Below, in pieces: positions 51,134 to 60,897 of a DNA stretch of 64,000 nucleotides (positions are counted from its first letter, which is position 1; each line of letters begins with the position of its first letter). The position numbers were made by a program, and so were the translations under genes. Source of the stretch: CAIMUS01 sp963708455 (GTDB lineage Bacteria; Pseudomonadota; Gammaproteobacteria; Competibacterales; Competibacteraceae); the NCBI GenBank assembly GCA_963708455.1, contig CAVPSQ010000004.1, positions 248,001 to 312,000 of the forward strand, read 5' to 3'. The notes beneath the pieces are model-generated. The model saw only the letters and a list, made by a program, of their open reading frames with translations, was not told where the DNA came from and ran no database searches.

Positions 51134-51721
51134 ATGGTTGAGCGCGACGAACACAGCTCACGCTTACAGGAGCAAGCCGCCTCGAAGGAGCCGGAGAGCA
51201 ACCCGCCCTCCGCCGGTCGGCGGCGCTTTGTTACCGGGTTAAGCTATTCCTTACCGGCCGTCGTCACCCTGTATCACGGCGCGGTCCTGGCCGGTCCGAG
51301 TTCCATGATGTGCCTGAGCAAACGTCCGAATACTGTTTTTCCTGGTCCTCATCTGGTTCCGCCGCCCACCGGGCTGCCAGGTGAGCATGCGGCCAAACAA
51401 GTAAACAACGTCCGTACCTATACCAAATCGGGTGGTCCCGATGTGGTAGTCTATTATGACAGCATCGATCATATCTGGAGACAGGCGCAGGATGGCACTC
51501 CCACCAGCGACCCCCCGCTGACCGATCCGAATAGTCCTCCCCCGGCTCCCCCAGGTTACACCCTGTCACCCACTATCAGCAGCGGTTATGCGGTAGCCTA
51601 TGTCGACAATAACGGCGATATTCAGGCACTCGGCTATGACGCGGGTTCTGGAGCGCTGCCCGCCGGCTGCAGTTGCTGGACCTCCACGACCGGCTCGGGC
51701 GGATCCTGCGTTGTGCCTTGA
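51134..51721 (+). CDS. Putative Tat-exported substrate of the HprK-related kinase A system
   Basis: 195 residues from the ATG at 51134 with AGGAG upstream. A charged N-terminal ~35 residues leads to a twin-arginine-like motif and h-region, GRRRFVTGLSYSLPAVVTLY, ending HGAVLAGPSS. The remainder is a Pro/Ser/Gly-rich exported part with short repeats (SDPPLTDPNSPPPAPPGYTL) and a Cys-containing tail (AGCSCWTSTTGSGGSCVVP). It is the first gene of a transcript that continues, 3 bases after its stop, into a PqqD protein and a kinase. I infer it is their client: the peptide/protein recognised by PqqD and perhaps phosphorylated. Not recognised otherwise. Confidence 0.68.
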   Translation: MVERDEHSSRLQEQAASKEPESNPPSAGRRRFVTGLSYSLPAVVTLYHGAVLAGPSSMMCLSKRPNTVFPGPHLVPPPTGLPGEHAAKQVNNVRTYTKSGGPDVVVYYDSIDHIWRQAQDGTPTSDPPLTDPNSPPPAPPGYTLSPTISSGYAVAYVDNNGDIQALGYDAGSGALPAGCSCWTSTTGSGGSCVVP

Positions 51722-51724
51722 TCC

Positions 51725-52009
51725 ATGACAGCCGTTTGGCGCATCAATTCAATCGCCCGCCTGCACTGGCGACATTGGGAAGAGGCTTATATTCTTTTCA
51801 ATGCCGCTTCAGCGCAAACCCACATGTTGAATGAATTCGGTAAAGCCGTCCTCGAGTTGCTCGCCCAAACGCCGCACAGTACAGCGGAACTGAGCAGACC
51901 ACTGGCTGCCCGCCTGGCGTTGGACTGGAACGCAGAGGCGCAGCGTTATTTGCAGGATCTGCTCGTCGATCTGGATGAACTGGGTTTGATCGAACCTGTC
52001 ACGCCGTGA
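51725..52009 (+). CDS. PqqD family peptide chaperone of the HprK-rel-A system
   Basis: 94 residues: WRINSIARLHWRHWEEAYIL, FNAASAQTHMLNEFGKAVLE, then PLAARLALDWNAEAQRYLQD and LLVDLDELGLIEPV. The order of a short beta region, L-N-E-x-G-x-x-x-L-E and the terminal helices is PqqD-like. It matches the PqqD family proteins that accompany HprK-related kinase A (TIGR-type name HPr-rel-A system PqqD). Its stop overlaps the GTG of the kinase by 4 bp. Probably presents the upstream gene's product to the kinase. Confidence 0.8.
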   Translation: MTAVWRINSIARLHWRHWEEAYILFNAASAQTHMLNEFGKAVLELLAQTPHSTAELSRPLAARLALDWNAEAQRYLQDLLVDLDELGLIEPVTP

Positions 52010-52920
52010 TACTGGCCGAACTCCCACCCGCCGAGTTGCGGCGTCGGTTGCACGGCCAGGGCCTGTTTCTCCACCTGGAACCCTTCAGCATCCATCTGCG
52101 CAGCGATCTGCCCGATCTGGCCCCTTTGCTGCATCAACTCTACGCGCACTACCGCCTGTGCGACGACGACGCGTTCGCGGATTTCCATATCAAGCTTCAG
52201 CACACCGGCGGGTGGCGCCGCGGGTGGCGACCCCAGGTGCAGTTTTGCATAGACTACGAGTTTCCTTTCGAGCCTTTTCCGGCGGATACCGCGCTGCCTT
52301 TTCTGGAATGGGGAATAAACTGGTGCGTCGGCCATCGGATGCGCCAGTTCCTGCTGCTCCATGCGGGCGTGCTGGAAAAGCACGGCCAGGTGCTGTTGCT
52401 GTCGGCCTGGCCCGGTTCCGGCAAGAGCACCTTATGCGCCGCCCTGAGCCATCGCGGCTGGCGCCTGCTGTCCGATGAATTCGGCCTGGTGCGGCCCAGT
52501 GATCGCGCCATCGTTCCCTTTCCCCGCCTGATCCCGTTGAAAAATGAATCCATTCCGGTCATGCGCACGTTCGCGCCCGAAGCCGTGCTGGGGCCCGAAT
52601 TTCCCAAGACCCGCAAAGGCACGGTGGCTCATGTGCGTCCGCCCCTGGACAGTATCGCCCGCGCCCGGCAGACGGCGCCGGCCCGCTGGATTGTGTTTCC
52701 CAGCTTCGAGCCCCAGGCCGAAGCCAGCCTGAAACCCTTGTCCAAAGAGCGGGCGTTTCTGAAATTTGCCGGCAATTCCTTCAATTACGAGCTGATCGGC
52801 GAACGCGGCTTCACGATGGTGAGTGACTTGATCGACGCCTGCGACTGTTATCTGTTTCAATACAGCGACCTGGAGCAGGCCGTCGCGTGTCTGGATGCGC
52901 TGGTGACAGAACGGCTGTAG
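52006..52920 (+). CDS. HprK-related kinase A
   Basis: 304 residues. P-loop AWPGSGKST (residues 134-142) in LLLSAWPGSGKSTLCAALSH, then GWRLLSDEFGLV with Asp157 followed by Glu where HPr kinases have Asp-Asp. Conserved downstream segments are PLKNESIPVMRTFAPEAVLG, KTRKGTVAHVRPPLDSIARA and FLKFAGNSFNYELIGERGF. HprK-rel-A kinases are always adjacent to a PqqD protein; their substrate has not been shown. No HPr, PTS or rpoN genes are near. Partner genes are upstream at 51134 and 51725. Confidence 0.85.
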   Translation: MILAELPPAELRRRLHGQGLFLHLEPFSIHLRSDLPDLAPLLHQLYAHYRLCDDDAFADFHIKLQHTGGWRRGWRPQVQFCIDYEFPFEPFPADTALPFLEWGINWCVGHRMRQFLLLHAGVLEKHGQVLLLSAWPGSGKSTLCAALSHRGWRLLSDEFGLVRPSDRAIVPFPRLIPLKNESIPVMRTFAPEAVLGPEFPKTRKGTVAHVRPPLDSIARARQTAPARWIVFPSFEPQAEASLKPLSKERAFLKFAGNSFNYELIGERGFTMVSDLIDACDCYLFQYSDLEQAVACLDALVTERL

Positions 52921-52964
52921 GCTTTAACCAGTCCCATCGGTATATTACTCGCCAGGAGACAGTC

Positions 52965-53549
52965 ATGGCCCTTACCACTTCCACGATGCTGCTCGAACTG
53001 GGCGCTCCCGCCCCCGATTTCAGCCTGCCCGAGCCGGCCACCGGCAGGACGGTGTCGCTGGCGGATTGTGCCGGCGCTCCCGGTCTGCTGGTGATCTTCA
53101 TGTGCAACCACTGCCCTTATGTGAAACACATCCGGCGCGCCCTGGCGGCCTTCGCCCGTGACTATCAACCCCAGGGGTTAACCATCGTCGGCATCAACGC
53201 CAACGATGCCGCCACCTATCCCGATGACAGCCCGGCGAACATGATCGAGGAAGTCAAAACGGTGGGCTATAGCTTTCCCTATCTCTATGACGAGACCCAG
53301 CAAGTCGCCCAGGCGTACCGCGCCGCCTGCACGCCGGATCTGTTTCTGTTCGACGCCGACCGCAAGCTGGTCTACCGCGGCCAGTTCGACGCCAGCCGCC
53401 CCGGCAACAACGCGCCGGTGACCGGCGCCGATCTGCGCGCCGCCGTGGACGCGCTGCTGGCCGGACAACCGGTTCCGTCCGGGCAGCAGCCCAGCATCGG
53501 CTGCAATATCAAATGGCGCCCCGGCAACGGGCCGGATAATTACCGTTGA
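52965..53549 (+). CDS. Thioredoxin-family redoxin
   Basis: 194 residues from the ATG at 52965 with an AGGAG-type site upstream. AhpC/TSA-like redoxin: LGAPAPDFSLPEPATGRTVS, then GLLVIFMCNHCPYVKHIRRA with a C-x-x-C (Cys-Asn-His-Cys), GLTIVGINANDAATYPDDSP and FPYLYDETQQVAQAYRAACT plus PDLFLFD. No signal peptide, so probably cytoplasmic. The CNHCPYVKH variant is typical of this subfamily. The 3' end overlaps the convergent tamB 3' end by about 10 bases. Confidence 0.88.
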   Translation: MALTTSTMLLELGAPAPDFSLPEPATGRTVSLADCAGAPGLLVIFMCNHCPYVKHIRRALAAFARDYQPQGLTIVGINANDAATYPDDSPANMIEEVKTVGYSFPYLYDETQQVAQAYRAACTPDLFLFDADRKLVYRGQFDASRPGNNAPVTGADLRAAVDALLAGQPVPSGQQPSIGCNIKWRPGNGPDNYR

Positions 53550-56500
53550 ACTGACCGCGCGCCGTTCACCGCAGCTCGAATGCTGTAGAGCAGATCGGCG
53601 CCCGTCTGATGGCTGCTGGTGGTAACCTCGACGTCGAAGCGCTTGCTCAGGCGGTAGCGCACAATAAAGGCGCCGAATTCGCCGAACAGACCGAGGCCGT
53701 AGCCGACGTACAGGCTGGGCGAAAGATAGCGGCCGAAGATCAGTGAGCTTTGCCGCGCGCTGTCCGGCGCCTGTCCCAGCAACAGATAGGAGAGAATGCT
53801 GCTGTCCGGCATGGCGGGGTCGGAGAACAGGTTCAGCCGTGGGTTCTGCAGGGTCCCCGTTACTTGAGCCCCAACCATCACCTGGCGTGCATTAGGCGTC
53901 TGCGCCGCGAAGTTATCTATACTGCGCGTCACCCGCAGATCCAGGCCAGGATTATCGAGCAGGCTGTTGCTGTACAGCAGCCGGCCGCGCTCGATCTGCA
54001 GAGCCTGCCCGTACAGCATATACTGGCCGGCCTGTACGCTCACCGTCCCGGTCGCCCGGGGCAGTTGCCCGGGATTCTGTTCCACCAGCACCTCCCCGGT
54101 GGCATTGCCGCGAAAATCGAGCACGCTCAGATTGATCCGATCGCCTTTACCCAGAATTATCCGCACCTTAGCGGTGATCGGCAGTTGGGCGGCGCGCTCC
54201 AACGGAGCGGGTTCGTCCCGACCGACGATGATCACGTCCGGAGACGTGGTGACGCGCCGGCCGGCCCCGTTGCCGCCCCTTTCCTTGATGTTGATTCGAG
54301 CCTGGGGAATGACCACCTGACCCTCGATCTGAATCTGTCCCGGCGCGGCGGTGAGTTGTAAATCCGGGCTGAGCAGAGCCTGGACCTCGGGCGTGTCGGC
54401 CACCTGAAAGTTTTCTCCCTTGACAGCCAGTTCCAGCCGCGCCGCCGCCGGCTGCAAGCGCCCGGACAGTTGCAGGACGCCGTCGCCGGAGCGGGCGGAG
54501 CCGGACAGGGCCAGCGTTCCCCGACCGTCGCTGCTGGCGGCCAGTTGCACCTCACGCACTGGATGGCAGCCGCCGGCACCTCGGCGCCAGCATCCTGCAC
54601 CCGGATTGCGCCACCCACCTGCGGAGCCGCCAGCGTGCCGGCCAGAGTTAAATTAGCCCTAAGCTGACCGGTTACCTTGTTAAGCTCGGGAACGACAGCG
54701 GCTACCAGACTCAGGTCCTGGCTGGCGGCGTCGATAGTGCCACTCAGGCGGCGTGCGCCGCGCAGATCGCTCAGCCGCACGGTGGCGCGCAGCGTTCCCA
54801 GGCGTCCCAGGTCCAGAGCGACTTTGGCGCCGGCCTCATTACCGCTGGCGCTCGCCTGCACGCCGCCGCCGGCGATAGTCGCTTGCAGCGGCGCTTTGGC
54901 AGTCCGCACCCCTATCCTCCCCGGCGCAATCTGTACATTCAGCCGGCCTTGCACACTGCCGTCCGGTCGGTAACTGCCGTCGAGTTCGCCGTTCACGCTG
55001 GTGCGGAGGTCGAGTTCGGGCGGCAGCAAGGCGGCGAAGCGGTCCGCATTCAGCCGCTCCACGCTGAGGCGGCCGCCGGCCCCTGCCCCCGCCTCCCACT
55101 GGCCCTGAAAGCACACCCGGCTGGGTCTGCTCGCCAGACAACCGGGTTGCAGCCGCACCTGGCGGGGCGACGCCTGCAGCGCCACAGGCTGCTCCAGACG
55201 CCAGTCCCCCACCGCCGTAGCCTGTGCCGTCAAGCGCTCCAACCGGCCCTGCCAAGTGGTGTTGGCACGGTCGAAACGGCCGCTCAGGGCCAACCCGTAG
55301 CGACCCGCCGTACCCGCCAGACTGCCTTGCAGGGTGTGCCTGGCGGCGGTTCCCTCGCCGCTTAATTCGAACGTTTTCCAGGTCTGTCCCGCCAGCCGCA
55401 GATTCTCGCCGGTGAACCGCAGTTGGGAGCGCTCCCGACCGCTGAGATCGACGCTGGCCCGGCCTTGCAGGCGCTGCAACGCTGCGCCGCCATGCGCCAG
55501 ACCGGCGACGGCCAGTTCCAGTTCGACGCGCGGCTGGTCGCGCGGCCCGCTGACCGTGCCCGAACCGGTTATCCTGCCGGCGTCGCCGCGCACCACCTGG
55601 CCCAGATCGGGCATGCCGATTGTCCAGCGCAGCTCCCAGCGTTGCGCCACGCTGCCGGCCAGCTCCAGCCGCGCGCCGCCCTGGGTAAGTTGCAGCGCCT
55701 GAATGGTCAGATCAGTGCCTTGCAGCGCCAGTTGCGCCCTGCCCTGCAGCGCCTGACCTTGCAGCGTGCCGTTTAACTCGCTCACGGTCAGCGTCGCCTG
55801 GATACCCTGGCCCGAATCGCTGCCCTGGGTTTGCAGCCGGAACGCCAGCCGGCCCGGATAATCCGGCCACTGAGCAGCAGGATTAAGGCCGGTCCCGGTC
55901 ACCTCCGCCTGCCAGCCGAGGGCGGGCCGCCAGGCGGCGCTGGCCGTGCCACGGATTTCTCCGTCGAGCGTCCTGCCGGTGAAGCTCAGGCGGTTCAAAG
56001 CCTGGGTGGAGCCCTGGCCATCCAGACGCCAGTCGCCGGTAGGAATCGCCGGGCCGCCGAGTTGGGCGTTCACGGTGAAACGGTACTCGTCGGGAACACC
56101 GCTGATCTGAAAATTACCCTGGCGGCTGACCAGCCGGGATTCGCCGCTCAGGGGCCAGGTTAACGCCTTCCAGTCGCCCGCCGCCTGGAAGCTAAGATCG
56201 GCGAAGCGCAGTTCCCCCTGTCCGTCCAGTGCCAGTCGATCGGCGGCACGCAGCGTCAGTTTGTCCACCTGGAGGCTATGCGGACCGCCGCCGGCCTGCA
56301 AAGCGGCTTCCACGGGGCCGATCTCGGGCAGCGTCGTAGTCAGCCTGCCCTGTGCCTGAAACGCGGCCGGCTTGCCCTGGGTCTGCCAGTGGCCGGCCAG
56401 CCGGCTGTCGGCCAGTTCGGGCGCAAACCGGTTCAGTGCCAGTTCGCCGAACTCGAGTTGTGCAACCCAGGCCGGATCGCTCAGCAGCCTGGACAAGGTC

Positions 56501-57222
56501 CCTTGCAGCGTTCCCGTCGCCGCGCCGGCCAGCTGCAAAGTGACCTTCAGGTCCTCCTGCAACGCCCCGGCAAGGCGACCCTGAATGGTCAGCGGACCGT
56601 AGCGGGGGTCACGCCAGGTGCCCTGCACGTCCAGCTCCAGGGGATTGGCGCCGGCCAGCTCCAGCCGCCCGGCCAGTTCGATAACGCCGGCGGGCGCTTG
56701 CACCGCCAGCCGGTCCAACTGGACGACCTGCGCCTGAGTGGCAGCGCGCAACTGCAGCGCGTCGATGAGCAGCGGCTGCGCCGCGCCGGGCGGCCAGATG
56801 CGCACGGCAGTCGCGTTGGCGACGATGCTCAGTTGCAGCGGCAGCGGCAGTGGCTCGAGCCGCCAGGGCGCGGCGGCAGGCGTCTCCGGCGCCGCCTCCG
56901 GCAACTGCAGGTCCAGACCGTCCAGGTCGAGTCGTTCGATCTGCAAGCGTCCGTTCAGCAGCCGACTCGGCGCCCAGTCCAGGTCAGCCCGGCGGAGGTC
57001 CACCGCCAGTCCGTCCTGTCGATAGCGGCAGTTTTCCAGGTGTAAGGGACCCGCCAGCACGCCGCTGACGCGCTCGCAGCGCAGTTCCCCTGGAGCCAGT
57101 CGGGTGGCGACCGCCACCAGGGTCTGCAGCCCTGCAGGTGTGGCCGCCAGATAGACGCCGGCGGCGATCAGTAGCAGGCACGGCACGCCCAGCGACCATC
57201 CCAGCCAGCGCAGTGCTTTCAT
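53540..57222 (-). CDS. tamB: Translocation and assembly module TamB, frameshifted
   Basis: Very large inner-membrane-anchored periplasmic protein (about 1,226 residues) that works with TamA in autotransporter assembly and phospholipid transport to the outer membrane. N-terminal signal anchor MKALRWLGWSLGVPCLLLIA at 57222, then a long beta-helix of hydrophobic-groove repeats. The C-terminal DUF490 domain runs to 53540 (PITAKVRIILGKGDRINLSV, DPAMPDSSILSYLLLGQAPD, GAFIVRYRLSKRFDVEV). The frame changes near 54555-54580 (GAEVPAA to VREVQLAASSDGRG), where one base disrupts the gene. Start overlaps the tamA stop by 4 bp. A single indel in an otherwise intact gene suggests sequence error. Confidence 0.9.
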
Positions 57223-59157
57223 AACTCCGGACCGAACATCAGATAGAAGTGGAGCAAGTCGTTGGATTGCAGACCGTGCGCGAAATCCACCCGCAGCGGT
57301 CCGACCGGCGTAAACCAGCGCAGCCCCAGACCAACGCCGGTTTTGAATTGCGGTGAGTTATCGAAAGCGTCACCGCTGTCTACGAACGCTGCTACCCCCC
57401 AGTTGCCCCCCAGTCGATATTCGTATTCCAGGCTGCCGACCAGCAGTCTTTTGCCGCCGACGATACGGCCGTCCTCGCGGGGAGCGATGCGGTCCAGGCC
57501 GTAGCCACGCACGCTGTTGTCGCCGCCGGCAAAAAAACGCAGCGCCGGCGGCAGTCCGGTGAAATCGGACACCCAGGTATCGCCCGCCTGGGCGTGCCCG
57601 ATCAGGCGGTTGCGCGCATTCAGGCTATAGACCGCCTTGCCGCTCGCCAGCGCCTGCAGGAAAGAGGTGCTCGACAGCAGCGGTTCGTAGGCACCGCGCA
57701 ACTGGAGATCCAGGCGGGTACCGTGACTGATATTCACCGGATCGTCGGCATCCACCCGGACCAGGTTCAGACCGGGTATCAACAGATACGAGGTCTGGCG
57801 TTCAGTGAGATTGTACGTATCGACCCGGTAATCGAGCGAAACGCCGCCCTGCCACAGGCCGAACTTGCGTTCCCAGGCGACCCCAGCCGCGGCGCTGGCG
57901 CTGTCGATTACCGCCGAATATTCGCGCTCCAGATCGCCGCGCAGGATAAAGGTATCGACGGCGGGATTGCGGCCCGGGATGCGGTAGTCGGCTTTCGCCT
58001 GGGATTTGATCTGCGAGGCCAGCAACTGCGCGTTGAACTGGTGCCCCCACGGATTGAGCCAGCGCCGCTCGTAGCCCAGGGTGCCACGCGGACCGGTATC
58101 CGTGCCATAACCGATCCCGACAGCGTATCTGTTGGGGTCGCGCATCTCCAGGTTGACGTCGACCGGCGTCTGGTAGTCCACTGCCCGGTTGGCGGGAGCG
58201 GCCACTTCCACCTGCTGGAAATAACCACTGTTGATCAGATGGTTCTGCATATCCAACAGAGCATTGGAATCGTAGGGGTCGCCGGGCTGGAAAGTCAGGT
58301 AACGGCGCAGGAACGCCGGCGCCAACGGCGTATCGGGCCACGTGACCGGACCGAAGCGATAGCGCCTGCCGGTGTCATAGGCCAGCTTCACGACGGCCGT
58401 ATTGGCGCCCGGATCGAGCAGGATCTGATGGACCTCGAAGCGGGCATCGAAATAACCCCGCTCGGTAGCCAGCAACTGCAGCCGTTTCTTCAGACTCCTC
58501 GTAATTGGGCTGGATCAGGACATCGCCCTTCTGAAAGGGCAGATCGGCCAGTATTTCCTGGAAAGCCGGATCGCTGCTGCCGACACCGCTGATGCTCACC
58601 TGCACGCTGGTGATGCGCACCGGCGGACCCAGATCGATCTGATAGCGCGCCACCCATCCCTGCCCGCTGCGCTCCAGGCTGGCCGCCACGGTCGGGTGGT
58701 AATAACCAAAGGGTTTCAGAGCCCGGCGAATATCTTCCTCGGCCCGCTCATGCAGCCAGCGCAGCCGGGCTTCATCCACATCCAACTGGTAATAGCTGAC
58801 CGGCGGCCCGCTGGCGACGCTCTGGCGGGCGGCCCGGCCGACTTCGTCGGCGGCGTCTTCCAGCAGCCGGGTCAACGGAATCAGTTTACTCAGCCGGGTG
58901 GTCCGCAACAGGCGCGTCAGCAGCGTCGGATCGGTAACCGGTTTACCGGCCTGGCGGCGGATTTCCAGAAAAGCCAGCACGTTATCCCGTAATGGCCCGT
59001 CCACGCCCTCGACGAACACCGCCAGCAGAGGCTGCCCGGCGGCCGCCACGACGCACCACAGCACCGCCAACAGCCCTAACCATGCCGTGCATCGCCAGAC
59101 GGAACCGCTCAATGCCAGCGCCCTAGTCAGGCGGCGACGCGGTTGCGACTGTGCCAC
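57219..59157 (-). CDS. tamA: Outer-membrane TamA (Omp85 family), frameshifted
   Basis: Outer-membrane partner of TamB. The N-terminal part from a GTG at 59157 has a signal peptide (WLGLLAVLWCVVAAAGQPLL) and POTRA domains (RAEEDIRRALKPFGYYHPTV; LPFQKGDVLIQPNYEES). The frame shifts near 58488-58496, where one extra base separates YEES from KKRLQLLATERGYFDARFEV. The rest is the third POTRA domain and the 16-strand barrel (FAGGDNSVRGYGLDRIAPRE, the lid-motif VRGYG; GLRWFTPVGPLRVDFAHGL), ending FYLMFGPEL. About 645 residues, normal for TamA. Forms an operon with tamB. Confidence 0.9.
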
Positions 59158-59208
59158 GGGGCGTCATCGTCGAGGGCAGGCATGGCCAGGGGTAACTGTG
59201 GTGCGCCG

Positions 59209-60849
59209 TCAGCCTACCTGCAGCCGCTCCAGGACAGCCTCCTGCACGGCGGCGCAGTCGGCGCTCTCCACCCACAGCGGCTGTTCGTCGGGGGCAGGTG
59301 GAGTGTAGCGTTGCAACTGTCGCTCCAAGACCTCGAGATCGGCTTCGGCGGCGTCGTCGCCACGGGCCTGGCGGGCGGCCACCCGGGCGCGCAGGGTCGC
59401 CGGCGCGGCGCGACAGGCCAGCAGGATGAACGGTACAGCGCGCGCCGCGGCCAGGGCGCGAAACGGCTGGCGCTGTTCCGCCTGCAGAAAAGTGGCGTCC
59501 ACCAGCACCGGGTAGCCGGCTTGCAGAATCTGGTCGGCCAGCGTCTCCAGGCGCTGGTAAGTGCGCCGACCGGCCTCGGGCGTGTACAGACCCCGGTTCA
59601 ATTCGGAATGGCTGGAGGCCAGCGGTGCCAGCCCGAACAGGCGCTTGCGCTCCACGTCGGAGCGGATACGGATGGCACCGGGCTGTTCGGCCAGCCGGGC
59701 GCTCGCATAGGATTTGCCGGACCCGGAAACGCCATGCGCAAGCAGCAGAAAAGGCGACGCCGGTCGGGTGAACGCGACCGCCAGTTGCAGATGGGCCCGG
59801 CATTCGGTTTGCAGCTCGCGGCGCTGCGCGTCGCTCAGCGCCGGCTGCTGCAGGCGGATAGCGGCGATCTTGGCCCTGACCAGAGCCCGGTATACCTGAT
59901 AGTAAGGCAACACCCGCAGCCCGTCGTAATCACCGCTGACTTCCAGATAGCCGTTGAGCAGCCGCCAGGCGAATGCGGCCGCCCCGCGATACTGCAAATC
60001 CATCATCAGAAAGCCCAGATCGCTCATCACATCGATCCAGCGCAGCGCGTCGTTGAATTCGATGCAGTCGAAGATGACCACCTGATCGTTGTCCAGGAAC
60101 ATGTTGCCCAGGTGCAGATCGCCGTGGCATTCGCGGATGCAACCGGCCGCCTTGCGTTCCGCCAGGGTAGTGCGTAAACCGGCGAAGGTCGACAGTGTCC
60201 ACTGTTCCAGCCGGTCCACCAGTGCCCGCTCCACGGGGTCGGCCAGCAGGTCGCGCAGCGCCGTAAAATTGTCCAGTACCGGCTGCTGCACCTGCTCCGG
60301 CGCACCGAACGGCTGCTGCGCCTCCAGGCGGGCGATGGCGCCGTGGAATTCCGCCAGCCGCCGGGCCAGCGCGTCGCTATGCCCGGCGTGCAGTCGGCCC
60401 TCAGCCAGACACCGGTCCAGCAGGTCGGTTTGCGCAAAGCGCCGCATTTTCACCGCATACTCGAACGCGGTCGCGGCGTCGCCCAGCAGCGGTTGCGCCG
60501 GCGCGCCACCGATGGGCACGCACTCCAGATACAGCGCCGGCGCCAGCCGGCGGTTGAGGCGCACTTCCTCCAGACAGAAAAATCTGCGCCGCTCCAGAGT
60601 GGTAAAATCCAAAAAACCCAGATTCAACGGTTTTTTGATCTTATAGGCGTACTCGCCGGCCAGCAGAATATGGGAAATATGGGTTTCCAATCGCTGGACG
60701 GATAGCACCGGATGAAGATAGCATGTAGGATTGGTCAGCGCCTGCACCAGGGTCATCTGGCCGGCTGAATCGAGTTCCTGTTTCACGCGTCTGGCAGCTT
60801 CAGGTTGTTGAGTGCGTATAGCATAGGCAAAGTTGCCAGCGGGCACCAT
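59209..60849 (-). CDS. Bifunctional aminoglycoside-phosphotransferase-like / P-loop kinase protein
   Basis: 546 residues. The N-terminal APH-like fold has the catalytic loop CHGDLHLGNMFLD and metal-binding FDCIEFNDALRWID. The C-terminal P-loop kinase has LLAHGVSGSGKSYASARLAE near residue 375 and R-S-D-V-E-R-K downstream (gluconate/nucleoside-kinase-like). This two-domain architecture is common in proteobacteria; the substrate is unknown. An alternative start at 60756 (MTLVQALTNPTCYLHP) matches family starts better; 60849 adds 31 residues. TATAAT lies ~25 bases upstream of 60849. Divergent from mrcB. Confidence 0.85.
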   Translation of the reverse strand: MVPAGNFAYAIRTQQPEAARRVKQELDSAGQMTLVQALTNPTCYLHPVLSVQRLETHISHILLAGEYAYKIKKPLNLGFLDFTTLERRRFFCLEEVRLNRRLAPALYLECVPIGGAPAQPLLGDAATAFEYAVKMRRFAQTDLLDRCLAEGRLHAGHSDALARRLAEFHGAIARLEAQQPFGAPEQVQQPVLDNFTALRDLLADPVERALVDRLEQWTLSTFAGLRTTLAERKAAGCIRECHGDLHLGNMFLDNDQVVIFDCIEFNDALRWIDVMSDLGFLMMDLQYRGAAAFAWRLLNGYLEVSGDYDGLRVLPYYQVYRALVRAKIAAIRLQQPALSDAQRRELQTECRAHLQLAVAFTRPASPFLLLAHGVSGSGKSYASARLAEQPGAIRIRSDVERKRLFGLAPLASSHSELNRGLYTPEAGRRTYQRLETLADQILQAGYPVLVDATFLQAEQRQPFRALAAARAVPFILLACRAAPATLRARVAARQARGDDAAEADLEVLERQLQRYTPPAPDEQPLWVESADCAAVQEAVLERLQVG

Positions 60850-60897
60850 GACTGTCTAAGCAGCAGAGCGATTATATCAACCCACTTACCGGTTCAA

